Source: Ruminococcaceae bacterium UBA6842 (GTDB lineage: Bacteria > Bacillota > Clostridia > Oscillospirales > Acutalibacteraceae). From it: DNA of 5,293 nucleotides. Every line of letters begins with the position of its first letter. The first letter of the stretch is position 1. Positions 1 through 5,293 of the stretch are shown piece by piece. The stretch is from NCBI GenBank assembly GCA_002451855.1, contig DKDS01000013.1, positions 1-5,293 of the forward strand, given 5' to 3'. A program made the translations under genes and the position numbers. Under the pieces are notes generated by a model, which saw nothing but the letters and a program-made list of their open reading frames with translations, was not told the origin of the DNA and did no database searches.

Positions 1-1108
1 CGGCGCTGACATCCTCAATTTGCTTTTCAAGCACCGCAACCGCCGGTTCCGCGGAAATAATAAACCATCCGAGAACAACCGAAAGCGGTATCATAAGCCA
101 CCGAGAATTACCTGCCGCCAGTGTTCCTCCGAGCGATTCGCCCAAGGCGGAAAAGCCGACATTTACGCCCGTCATAAAAAGCACAAGCCCTATGTATGTA
201 TGAAGTATGCCAACAAGTATTTTTACAAACCTACGCCTTGTAAGCTTAAGCGAAAAAATCTGAAAAAGCAAGAATATCACAACTATCGGCAAAAGCGAAA
301 GCGAAACCTCTTTCATATAAGCCGGCAACGCTTTAGCATATCCAAGCCCTATTTCGGTAGTGTACTTAACACCTACGGAATTTACCGCGGATATTTCACC
401 GTTTCCCGAGTAAAAAAATCCCAGTATAAGCACCGCAAGTATAGGACCTACCGAGCAAAGCGCCACAAGACCGAAGCTGTCCGATTCGGCTTTTTCGTCG
501 CTTCGGATTTGCGAAACACCAACGCCGAGCGCCAGTATGAACGGAACGGTCATAGGGCCTGTGGTAACGCCGCCCGAATCAAAGGCAATGCTTAAAAAAT
601 CGGGCTCCGCAAAGGCGGAGAGAATGAAAATTATTCCGTAAAAGAATATTAAAAGCCAGCGGAGCTTTATACCCGTAAGTATTCTGAACATACAAACCGA
701 GAGAAAAAAACCTACGCCCAAGCCTACCGCAATAAGCAAAACCGCGCTGTTGATATGCGGCGCAGTATTTGCAAGCACCTGAAGGTCGGGCTCCGCAACG
801 GTAATCGCAAATCCGAGCAAAAAGCTGATTAGCAAGATGAGCGGCATTTTTTTGGTCTTTGTAACAGCCATACCTATTTTGCCGCCTATCGGGGTCATAG
901 AAACCTCCGCGCCGAGGGTAAAAAAGCCCATACCGATAACCACCATCACCGAGCCTATAAAAAAGCTTAACAGCAAATCGGGGCGCATAGGAACCGCGGC
1001 GAGGCACAGAACAGCGACTATAAGGAAAATCGGAAGCACCGAGCCTGCCGCTTCCTTTATTTTTTCAAAGATTGCCGTACGGTTTTTCCCAAGCAAATCA
1101 AAGTTCAA
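1..1108 (-). CDS. DUF1538 family integral membrane protein, partial (C-terminal end beyond the left edge)
   Basis: The reading frame is open from a TTG at 1108 to the left edge: 369 codons and no stop. The protein is very hydrophobic, with many membrane segments. I recognise DUF1538 from GFFTLGAEVSMTPIGGKIG (residues 61-79), ITVAEPDLQVL (102-112), FDSGGVTTGPMTVPF (176-190) and DSFGLVALCSVGPILAVLI (210-228). A second copy follows, with TGVNVGFSALG (313-323) and ISAEPAVAVLEKQIEDVS (351-368). The family normally has two such repeats; the missing part should be the rest of the second. The biochemical role is unknown; the duplicated membrane architecture suggests transport, which is inference. The TTG start is chosen because AAAGGAGG (1118-1125) sits 9 bases upstream and no ATG or GTG in frame fits. 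The ATG at 1113 leads to TGA after two codons. The gene has its own promoter and is separated from the ferredoxin gene by a terminator, so it is probably transcribed independently. Confidence 0.9.
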   Translation of the reverse strand, partial: MNFDLLGKNRTAIFEKIKEAAGSVLPIFLIVAVLCLAAVPMRPDLLLSFFIGSVMVVIGMGFFTLGAEVSMTPIGGKIGMAVTKTKKMPLILLISFLLGFAITVAEPDLQVLANTAPHINSAVLLIAVGLGVGFFLSVCMFRILTGIKLRWLLIFFYGIIFILSAFAEPDFLSIAFDSGGVTTGPMTVPFILALGVGVSQIRSDEKAESDSFGLVALCSVGPILAVLILGFFYSGNGEISAVNSVGVKYTTEIGLGYAKALPAYMKEVSLSLLPIVVIFLLFQIFSLKLTRRRFVKILVGILHTYIGLVLFMTGVNVGFSALGESLGGTLAAGNSRWLMIPLSVVLGWFIISAEPAVAVLEKQIEDVSA

Positions 1109-1117
1109 ATCATTCCG

Positions 1118-1125
1118 CCTCCTTT
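1118..1125 (-). promoter_or_regulatory. Ribosome binding site that fixes the TTG start of the DUF1538 gene
   Basis: AAAGGAGG on the minus strand is a near-perfect Shine-Dalgarno sequence. It lies 9 bases before TTG (1106-1108) but only 4 bases before an ATG (1111-1113) that runs ATG-ATT-TGA. The spacing and the stop favour TTG as the real start. Confidence 0.75.
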
Positions 1126-1140
1126 CGCTTGCCTAGAGAA

Positions 1141-1169
1141 ATTATATACGAAAAACGCCTTATTTGCAA
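1141..1169 (-). promoter_or_regulatory. Sigma-A-type promoter of the DUF1538 gene
   Basis: On the minus strand a perfect -10 box TATAAT (1141-1146) is preceded after exactly 17 bases by TTGCAA (1164-1169), which matches 4 of 6 positions of the -35 consensus TTGACA. The start of transcription would fall near 1134, giving a leader of about 25 bases that carries the strong ribosome binding site. The -35 box lies immediately after the T-tract of the terminator of the preceding gene. Assignment is by eye and by position; no transcript data are available. Confidence 0.65.
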
Positions 1170-1170
1170 C

Positions 1171-1203
1171 AAAAAATTGCGGCGCAAAATTTTTGCACCG
1201 CAA
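1171..1203 (-). terminator. Intrinsic terminator of the ferredoxin-like gene
   Basis: Arms at 1177-1188 and 1192-1203 form a 12-base-pair stem with a 3-base loop. On the minus strand the stem is followed directly by six T (1171-1176). The one imperfect pair (1183/1197) is a G-U wobble in the minus-strand RNA but a C-A mismatch in the plus-strand RNA, and only the minus side has a T-tract. Both facts fix the direction. It starts 18 bases after the stop codon of the ferredoxin-like gene and would insulate that gene from the DUF1538 promoter just beyond. Confidence 0.88.
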
Positions 1204-1221
1204 TACATTATTCTAACCTGT

Positions 1222-1926
1222 TTAATTCAATATTTTTCCGTCGGTAGAAATTGTAACAACGCTCCAGGGTATAAACTTTCCGCTGTTTTTGAGGGCTGTA
1301 ACCGCAGCGTTTTCAAGTCCGCCGCAGCAGGGAACCTCCATTCTTACCACCGTAACGCTTTTAATGTCGTTGTTCTTTATTATTTTGGTAAGCTTTTCCG
1401 AATAATCCACGCCGTCAAGCTTAGGACATCCGACAAGCGTTATATGCCCCTTTATAAATTCCTCGTGAAAGCCCGCGTATGCGTATGCCGTACAGTCCGC
1501 CGCAATAAGAAGCTTTGCGCCGTCAAAATACGGAGCGTTTACGGGAACAAGCTTTATCTGTACCGGCCACTGTGCCAGTCTGCTTTGCATACGGACGGCA
1601 CCGATGCTTTCCTCCGGCTTTTCTTCTCTTACTATGCGCTTTGAATTTGAGCCGGGGCAGCCGCACGGCAGTTTTTTACCGTTTTCCTTTTTCGCTTTGT
1701 TTTCGGCGACAGCCGCCTCGTTGTAAGCCTCCGCTTCACGCACCGTAAAGCTTATAGCCCCCGTCGGGCACGCAGGCAGGCAATCTCCGAGACCGTCACA
1801 ATAATCGTCCCGCATTAATTTAGCCTTGCCGTTTACCATCCCGATAGCGCCCTCGTGGCATGCCGCCGCGCACGCGCCGCAGCCGTTGCATTTTTCTTCA
1901 TCTATCTGAATTATTTTTCTTATCAT
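1222..1926 (-). CDS. 4Fe-4S dicluster ferredoxin-like protein with cysteine-containing C-terminal domain
   Basis: A soluble protein of 234 residues, predicted cytoplasmic. The N-terminal ferredoxin domain (about 1-62) has C13-x2-C16-x2-C19-x3-C23 and then C43-x5-C49-x3-C53-P. The second motif has Leu46 where the middle cysteine is usual, so one cluster may be three-iron or use another ligand. A charged linker (about 63-85) leads to a C-terminal half with C88-x-C90-P, ADCTAY (C145), VGCPKL (C167) and EVPCCGG (C200, C201), probably a further metal or redox site. No NAD or flavin motif is visible. From memory, similar Firmicutes proteins are often found near hybrid cluster protein and Crp/Fnr regulators, suggesting electron transfer or stress sensing, but no partner gene is in view. 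The ATG start has GGAGG (1935-1939) 8 bases upstream. The gene is probably a single transcription unit with its own promoter and terminator. The specific role is unknown. Confidence 0.88.
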   Translation of the reverse strand: MIRKIIQIDEEKCNGCGACAAACHEGAIGMVNGKAKLMRDDYCDGLGDCLPACPTGAISFTVREAEAYNEAAVAENKAKKENGKKLPCGCPGSNSKRIVREEKPEESIGAVRMQSRLAQWPVQIKLVPVNAPYFDGAKLLIAADCTAYAYAGFHEEFIKGHITLVGCPKLDGVDYSEKLTKIIKNNDIKSVTVVRMEVPCCGGLENAAVTALKNSGKFIPWSVVTISTDGKILN

Positions 1927-1955
1927 TTTTAATTCCTCCGTTATTTTATGTGCTA

Positions 1956-1961
1956 ATTATA
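1956..1961 (-). promoter_or_regulatory. Candidate -10 box of the ferredoxin-like gene promoter
   Basis: TATAAT on the minus strand lies 29 bases before the start codon, in the 76-base gap after mscS. At 16-18 bases upstream there is no recognisable -35 box (sequences such as CATACT). A weak -35 box is typical of activator-dependent promoters, and the palindrome at 1982-1999 overlaps this place. The start of transcription would be near 1949. Confidence 0.5.
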
Positions 1962-1981
1962 ATACGGAGCATCGGTTAAGT

Positions 1982-1999
1982 ATGTTGTTTTTACAACAT
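1982..1999. promoter_or_regulatory. Perfect 18-base palindrome, candidate Crp/Fnr-type operator
   Basis: ATGTTGT-N4-ACAACAT has two perfect 7-base arms around TTTT. Its centre (1990.5) lies at -41.5 if transcription starts near 1949, the classical class II position for Crp/Fnr activators. The half-site resembles, but does not equal, the Crp (TGTGA) or Fnr (TTGAT) half-sites. The element begins 3 bases after the mscS stop. It is not a convincing terminator for mscS, because on the minus strand it is followed by ACTTAACC rather than a T-tract. On the plus strand T-runs follow, so a weak plus-strand terminator is the main alternative, although no plus-strand gene is present to use it. Confidence 0.4.
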
Positions 2000-2002
2000 T
2001 TT

Positions 2003-2815
2003 TTAATTTTTTTCAATTTCGGTCAAATGCACATCAAGCTGATTGAACGGTATAGTCATTCCGTTCTCCTCAAGCGCTTTTCTTATCTGCTCAAGCAGAT
2101 CATATTTAAGCGGAAGATAATCCGCAGTTTTGCACCACATCTGCATAGTTATATCAACCGAGCTTGCCGAATACGCCGTAACACGGGCAAACGGCGGCTC
2201 GGGAGCGTCCTTTATAACCTTTGGATTTTTAAGTGCGGTATCGATTATAACGGTTTTGGCTTTTTCCGCGTCATCGGTATAGCTGACCGAAAAAACAAGG
2301 TCCAGTCTCCTCATGGCTTCGCTTGTATAATCCACTATCTGACTGTTTGCGGCAATGCTGTTCGGAATCATTACCCGTCTGTTATCAATAGTTTTTAGCA
2401 CCGTGTGCATCATATCTATCTGCACAACAGTACCCTTTTCACCGCCGATTTCTATAAAATCGCCTGTTTTAAAGCGTTTCGTGATAAGAAGAATTATTCC
2501 ACCCGCAATACTGCTTAAAGAATCCTTAAGCGCAAGAGCTACCGCAACCGCCGCCGCTGAGAGCGCCGCTAACAATCCCGCTATCGAAATACCGAGCGCC
2601 GTAACGGCTGAAAGTATTACTATTATATGCAAAACAATATTAACCGTTTTACTTAAGAATTTTTGGAGGGAAATGTCCATATCAAGCTTTAAAAACGCCT
2701 TTTCCATTATCCTTATAACAAGCCGTGTTATATAATGTCCGCCGACAAAAATCAAAAGCGCCTTTAAAAGCGCAAGCCCGATTATCGGGAGCTTATCGAC
2801 TAACTCGTAGTACAT
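2003..2815 (-). CDS. mscS: Small-conductance mechanosensitive channel, MscS family
   Basis: An inner-membrane channel that opens under membrane tension and releases solutes after osmotic downshift. With 270 residues it is close to the 286 of E. coli MscS. Predicted segments are TM1 (about 11-33), TM2 (57-77) and the pore-lining TM3 (79-111, Ala-rich). The beta domain follows with KRFKTGDFIEIGGEKGTV (113-130) and MIPNS (149-153), then the alpha/beta C-terminal domain to the end. Aligned by eye with E. coli, the pore positions L105 and L109 are Val90 and Leu94, and Q112-G113 are Lys97-Asp98. The start is the ATG at 2813-2815, with AAGGAG (2824-2829) 8 bases upstream. An in-frame GTG at 2822-2824 overlaps that site and is unlikely. 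Only one base separates it from the ribF stop, so translation is probably coupled. It is the last gene of the run; no intrinsic terminator follows. Confidence 0.93.
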   Translation of the reverse strand: MYYELVDKLPIIGLALLKALLIFVGGHYITRLVIRIMEKAFLKLDMDISLQKFLSKTVNIVLHIIVILSAVTALGISIAGLLAALSAAAVAVALALKDSLSSIAGGIILLITKRFKTGDFIEIGGEKGTVVQIDMMHTVLKTIDNRRVMIPNSIAANSQIVDYTSEAMRRLDLVFSVSYTDDAEKAKTVIIDTALKNPKVIKDAPEPPFARVTAYSASSVDITMQMWCKTADYLPLKYDLLEQIRKALEENGMTIPFNQLDVHLTEIEKN

Positions 2816-2816
2816 T

Positions 2817-3653
2817 TCACACACTCCTTATATCCTTCTTTATCTGAGCCGCAAGCTCCTCCGCGGAAGAAAATTTGATTTCGCCCCTTATAAATCCGAG
2901 CAGGCTTACCGTCATTTCCCGTCCGTATATATCCTCGGAAAAGCCCTTGATAAAGGTTTCGCTTATTATATAATCGGTTTTAAATGTAGGTCTTACCCCT
3001 ATATCGGTTACGGCGGAATAAGCCTTGCCGTTTATAACCGCGGAAGATTTATACACGCCGAACCTGATCGGTATCAGCACTTCGGGGTATTTTTGGTTAG
3101 CCGTAGGAAAGCCTAAGGTCCTGCCCCTTTCGTCCCCCCTTATAACGGGCGCCGTATACGAAAACGGCTCTGTCATAAGGCGGTTTGCCTTTTCAGGCTC
3201 GCCGTTTTTAAGAAAAGAACGAATTTCGGTTGACGAGACTGTTTCGCCGTCAGCGGTTACAGGCTCGCATATTTTAAGTGTTATACCGTTTTCCTTACAG
3301 AACTCCGAAAGCAAAACGGTATCGCCCGACGCGTTTTTACCGAAACGGTAATTAAAGCCGCACGAAATATAGTCGGGCGAAAAGGTGTCCCTTAAAAATT
3401 CCAGAAAATTATGCGGCGGCATATTCCTCACCTTGCCGAAGTCAAGCATAAAGACCTCGTCCGTACCGATGCTTTTAAGAACCCTGCATTTATCCTCGGG
3501 GGTCATAAGAGCAATCGGTTCGCCCGATAAAGCCGCCTTAGGCGGCAGAGGAAACACCACCGCGATTTTTTTATATTCGGGCGGAAGCTCAAGCACCGCC
3601 CTGTGACCTTTATGCACCCCGTCGAAGGTGCCGAGAGCCAACGCTGTTTTCAT
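2817..3653 (-). CDS. ribF: Bifunctional riboflavin kinase / FAD synthetase (FMN adenylyltransferase)
   Basis: A cytoplasmic enzyme that phosphorylates riboflavin to FMN and then adenylylates FMN to FAD. The N-terminal nucleotidyltransferase domain (about 1-160) shows GTFDGVHKGH (8-17), GFNYRFGKNASGD (99-111) and VSSTEIRSFL (139-148). The C-terminal riboflavin kinase domain (about 163-275) shows GDERGRTLGFPTAN (173-186), then DIGVRPTF and a D-x-YG motif near DIYGRE. At 278 residues it is shorter than the usual 300-315. The loss is at the N-terminus, where GTFDG begins at residue 8 instead of about 20. The start is firm: an in-frame TAA lies 8 codons upstream with no other start codon between. 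Its ATG overlaps the truB stop by one base (TAATG), with GGGAG 10 bases upstream inside truB. Gene order truB-ribF is standard for Firmicutes. Confidence 0.96.
   Translation of the reverse strand: MKTALALGTFDGVHKGHRAVLELPPEYKKIAVVFPLPPKAALSGEPIALMTPEDKCRVLKSIGTDEVFMLDFGKVRNMPPHNFLEFLRDTFSPDYISCGFNYRFGKNASGDTVLLSEFCKENGITLKICEPVTADGETVSSTEIRSFLKNGEPEKANRLMTEPFSYTAPVIRGDERGRTLGFPTANQKYPEVLIPIRFGVYKSSAVINGKAYSAVTDIGVRPTFKTDYIISETFIKGFSEDIYGREMTVSLLGFIRGEIKFSSAEELAAQIKKDIRSV
2824..2829 (-). promoter_or_regulatory. Ribosome binding site that fixes the mscS start
   Basis: AAGGAG on the minus strand lies in the last codons of ribF. It is 8 bases before the ATG at 2813-2815 and overlaps the upstream in-frame GTG (2822-2824), which rules that GTG out as the likely start. 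Confidence 0.75.
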
Positions 3654-4549
3654 TATATTCCGTCTCCCGGATAATTAATTACACATTTTACCGCAAGCTG
3701 ATTTTTAGGTATATCCGCTTTGCCGATACCTAAAAAAAGTTCGCCGTATTTTACACGGAACAATTCTCCGTCTTTAATGTCCGCAATCTTAAGCCTGTCA
3801 AAATCAAGCTGACCGCCGTTTGTAAATCGAAAAGCCTGTTTTTCCGTAACGGTGGCTTCTCTTAAATAGGATACCGCCCGTTCCTCGCTTAACAAATGAC
3901 GGCTTATGCTGTCCTCCGTCAAATCTTCAAGCGGTACGCACTCGGAAAGCGAAAAACCTCCCGTAAAGGTTCTGCAAAGTGCCGAAAGACACGCTCCGCA
4001 CCCCAAATACTCGCCTATATCTCTTGCAAGCGACCTTATATACGTTCCTTTAGAAACATGAAAATTCACGGTAAATTCATTGTTTTCGAGAGGTTTTATG
4101 ATTTCAGCGGAAAAAACCTTGACCGAACGCTTTGGAATATCGGTAAGCTCGCCCTTTCTCGCAAGGCTGTAAAGCCTTACTCCGTCTTTTTTAAGCGCGC
4201 TGTAAAAAGGGGGTCTTTGCATAATTTCCCCCGTAAAATGCTTTACCGCATCGGACAGCTCGTCCGCCGTTACACAAACAGGCTTTTCCTCAAGCACTGT
4301 GCCGGTTATATCGTCCGTATCCGTGGTTACGCCGAGCCGTACCGTCGCCGTATACGACTTGTCCGCGTCAAGCAAAAGCGAAGACAAAGCGGTGGCTCTC
4401 CCCAAAAGCACAGGCAATACGCCCGTAGCCATAGGGTCGAGTGTTCCCGTATGCCCCACACGCTTTTCCTTTGCGGCTCTCTTTATGTGCGCTACTGCCC
4501 CGAACGAGGTTATTCCGTCAGGCTTATTTACGAGTACAAGCCCCTGCAT
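3653..4549 (-). CDS. truB: tRNA pseudouridine(55) synthase TruB
   Basis: Converts U55 to pseudouridine in the T-loop of most tRNAs. The 298-residue length is normal. Motifs in order are LVLVNKPDGITS (4-15), the catalytic loop VGHTGTLDPMATGVLPV with nucleophile Asp38, RPPFYSALKKDG, and KGTYIRSLARDIG. LSALCRTFTGGFSL is a slightly altered form of the usual LRRT-x-SG-x-F. A C-terminal region of about 60 residues, in the place of a PUA-like domain, ends in KCVINYPGDGI. The ATG at 4547-4549 is chosen because GGAGG (4556-4560) lies 6 bases upstream and MQGLVLVNKP is the usual beginning. An upstream ATG (4601-4603) would add 18 basic residues with no family support. The start overlaps the end of nrnA by 26 bases, which implies coupled translation. 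Confidence 0.96.
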   Translation of the reverse strand: MQGLVLVNKPDGITSFGAVAHIKRAAKEKRVGHTGTLDPMATGVLPVLLGRATALSSLLLDADKSYTATVRLGVTTDTDDITGTVLEEKPVCVTADELSDAVKHFTGEIMQRPPFYSALKKDGVRLYSLARKGELTDIPKRSVKVFSAEIIKPLENNEFTVNFHVSKGTYIRSLARDIGEYLGCGACLSALCRTFTGGFSLSECVPLEDLTEDSISRHLLSEERAVSYLREATVTEKQAFRFTNGGQLDFDRLKIADIKDGELFRVKYGELFLGIGKADIPKNQLAVKCVINYPGDGI

Positions 4550-5293
4550 AAGCTTCCTCCATAACCTCTTCCACGGCAGCCAAAACCTTTTCCTTAACTT
4601 CACTTAAGGTTCCGGTAAGCGACGCTCCCGCCGCTCCCTTATGACCGCCGCCGCCTATCTTTTTACATATCAACGAGGCGTCAAGCGGCGGATAGGTGCG
4701 CAAAGAGACCTTAAACTCATTGTCATCCGTCTGCTTTAACGTTACGCCGGCGACAACGCCCTCAACGCTTCTTGAAATAACCGCAATCCCCTCAAGCTCT
4801 GTGCCGCTGCAGCCTGTTTTTTCCTGCATTTCGGCAGTAACAGGCAAAAGTATGCACCTGCCGTCAAAATGAAATTCGGAGGCGTCAAGCACCATTCTCT
4901 CAAGCTCCAAAAGCTTACGGGATTTTGTATCGAACATAAGTCTGTTAATTTCGGGCGCGTCTATGTTGTATTCATATAACTGAGCGGTTATAATATGTGT
5001 TTTTGCCGTAACATTTGAATACTTAAAACAGCCCGTGTCCGTGGCTATTCCGGTATAAAGCGCCTTTGCCGTAACATCGTTTATATTGACCTTCATAATG
5101 GAAAGCAGTTCGTACATACTTTCCGCCGTAGCCGCGGCGTCTGCGTCAAGATACAGGTTTTTCGCAAAACGGACATTTGATATATGATGGTCGATATTAA
5201 GGTCAACTATATCGCCGAAATCGTCCTGAAGACTGCCGAGCAGTTTTTTATCCGCAACATCGACCGCTATTATCGTAGCGTCGTTCCTTTGCA
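4524..5293 (-). CDS. nrnA: DHH/DHHA1 phosphoesterase, NrnA-type oligoribonuclease / pAp phosphatase, partial (N-terminus beyond the right edge)
   Basis: NrnA removes nucleotides from very short RNAs (nanoRNAs) and dephosphorylates pAp in the cytoplasm. The frame is open from the right edge (first full codon at 5289-5291) to TAA at 4524-4526: 255 residues of a family usually about 310-320 long. About 60 residues, including the first metal motif, are missing at the edge. Visible are AVDVAD (residues 9-14, second motif), the signature NIDHHISN with DHH at 34-36, DAAATAESMYELL, and GIATDTGCFKYSN with the metal-binding Asp85. The C-terminal DHHA1 domain carries GGGGHKGAAG (213-222), which binds substrate. 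The family has many related members, but the position directly before truB and ribF is that of nrnA in Firmicutes. The last residues (AYAGACTRK) are encoded in the region overlapping truB. Confidence 0.93.
   Translation of the reverse strand, partial: QRNDATIIAVDVADKKLLGSLQDDFGDIVDLNIDHHISNVRFAKNLYLDADAAATAESMYELLSIMKVNINDVTAKALYTGIATDTGCFKYSNVTAKTHIITAQLYEYNIDAPEINRLMFDTKSRKLLELERMVLDASEFHFDGRCILLPVTAEMQEKTGCSGTELEGIAVISRSVEGVVAGVTLKQTDDNEFKVSLRTYPPLDASLICKKIGGGGHKGAAGASLTGTLSEVKEKVLAAVEEVMEEAYAGACTRK
4556..4560 (-). promoter_or_regulatory. Ribosome binding site that fixes the truB start
   Basis: GGAGG on the minus strand lies inside the nrnA coding region, 6 bases before the ATG at 4547-4549. 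It selects that ATG over the more upstream one at 4601-4603. Confidence 0.8.

Noticed and set aside
20..595. Plus-strand open frame of 191 codons, rich in Lys, Arg and Tyr
   Set aside because: It lies antisense to the clear DUF1538 coding frame, has a low-complexity basic composition with no recognisable motif, and lacks a convincing ribosome binding site. It is open because the opposing gene avoids certain codons.
579..1007. Minus-strand open frame of 142 codons
   Set aside because: It is on the same strand as the DUF1538 gene but in another frame. The DUF1538 frame has strong family motifs throughout this stretch, and this one has none.
1072..1644. Plus-strand open frame of 190 codons
   Set aside because: It crosses a promoter, a terminator and the 3' half of the ferredoxin-like gene on the opposite strand. 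No family motif is visible.
1982..2004. Intrinsic terminator for the nrnA-truB-ribF-mscS run
   Set aside because: On the minus strand the hairpin has an AT-rich 7-pair stem and no following T-tract. The T-runs lie on the plus strand and are largely explained by the mscS codons for its last residues.
2816..2824. GTG start for mscS three codons upstream
   Set aside because: The GTG overlaps the AAGGAG ribosome binding site, which is well spaced for the ATG at 2813-2815.
3896..4564. Plus-strand open frame of 222 codons
   Set aside because: It is antisense to truB, whose catalytic motifs are intact. The product is basic and low in information, as expected of a shadow frame.
4550..4603. Longer truB start giving 18 extra basic residues
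   Set aside because: The family normally begins near the LVLVNKP motif, and the strong GGAGG at 4556-4560 is correctly spaced for the shorter start only.

Overview
The window looks like a piece of a Gram-positive Firmicutes chromosome, most likely an anaerobic clostridium-type organism. The evidence is the conserved rbfA-nrnA-truB-ribF style gene order, strong GGAGG ribosome binding sites, a two-cluster ferredoxin of anaerobic type, and a two-repeat DUF1538 membrane protein. The genus cannot be read from the sequence. Every gene supported here is on the minus strand, so the text below follows transcription from the right edge to the left.

Right half (about 2003-5293): a tight run of four genes. 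First is a DHH/DHHA1 phosphoesterase of the NrnA type, cut at its N-terminus by the window edge. Next are the tRNA pseudouridine-55 synthase TruB and the bifunctional riboflavin kinase/FAD synthetase RibF. Last is a small MscS-family mechanosensitive channel. Junctions are a 26-base overlap (nrnA/truB), a 1-base overlap TAATG (truB/ribF) and a 1-base gap (ribF/mscS), so this is almost certainly one transcript with coupled translation. The first three are the usual tail of the nusA-infB translation operon in Firmicutes; mscS is an extra at its end.

Middle (1222-2002): a gene for a ferredoxin-like protein with two N-terminal Fe-S motifs and a cysteine-containing C-terminal half. It has its own candidate promoter. 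An 18-base perfect palindrome (ATGTTGT-N4-ACAACAT) lies where a class II Crp/Fnr-type activator would bind. The gene ends in a clear intrinsic terminator at 1171-1203.

Left (1-1169): directly after that terminator comes a good sigma-A-type promoter and a DUF1538 integral membrane protein, translated from a TTG codon and running off the left edge. Its two halves carry matching motifs, which suggests an internally duplicated transporter-like fold.

There is no CRISPR array, tRNA, rRNA, insertion sequence or phage gene in view, and no gene-free stretch longer than 113 bases. Most of the window is conserved housekeeping. The parts most worth a second look are the palindrome and odd cysteine pattern of the ferredoxin gene, and the DUF1538 protein of unknown function.
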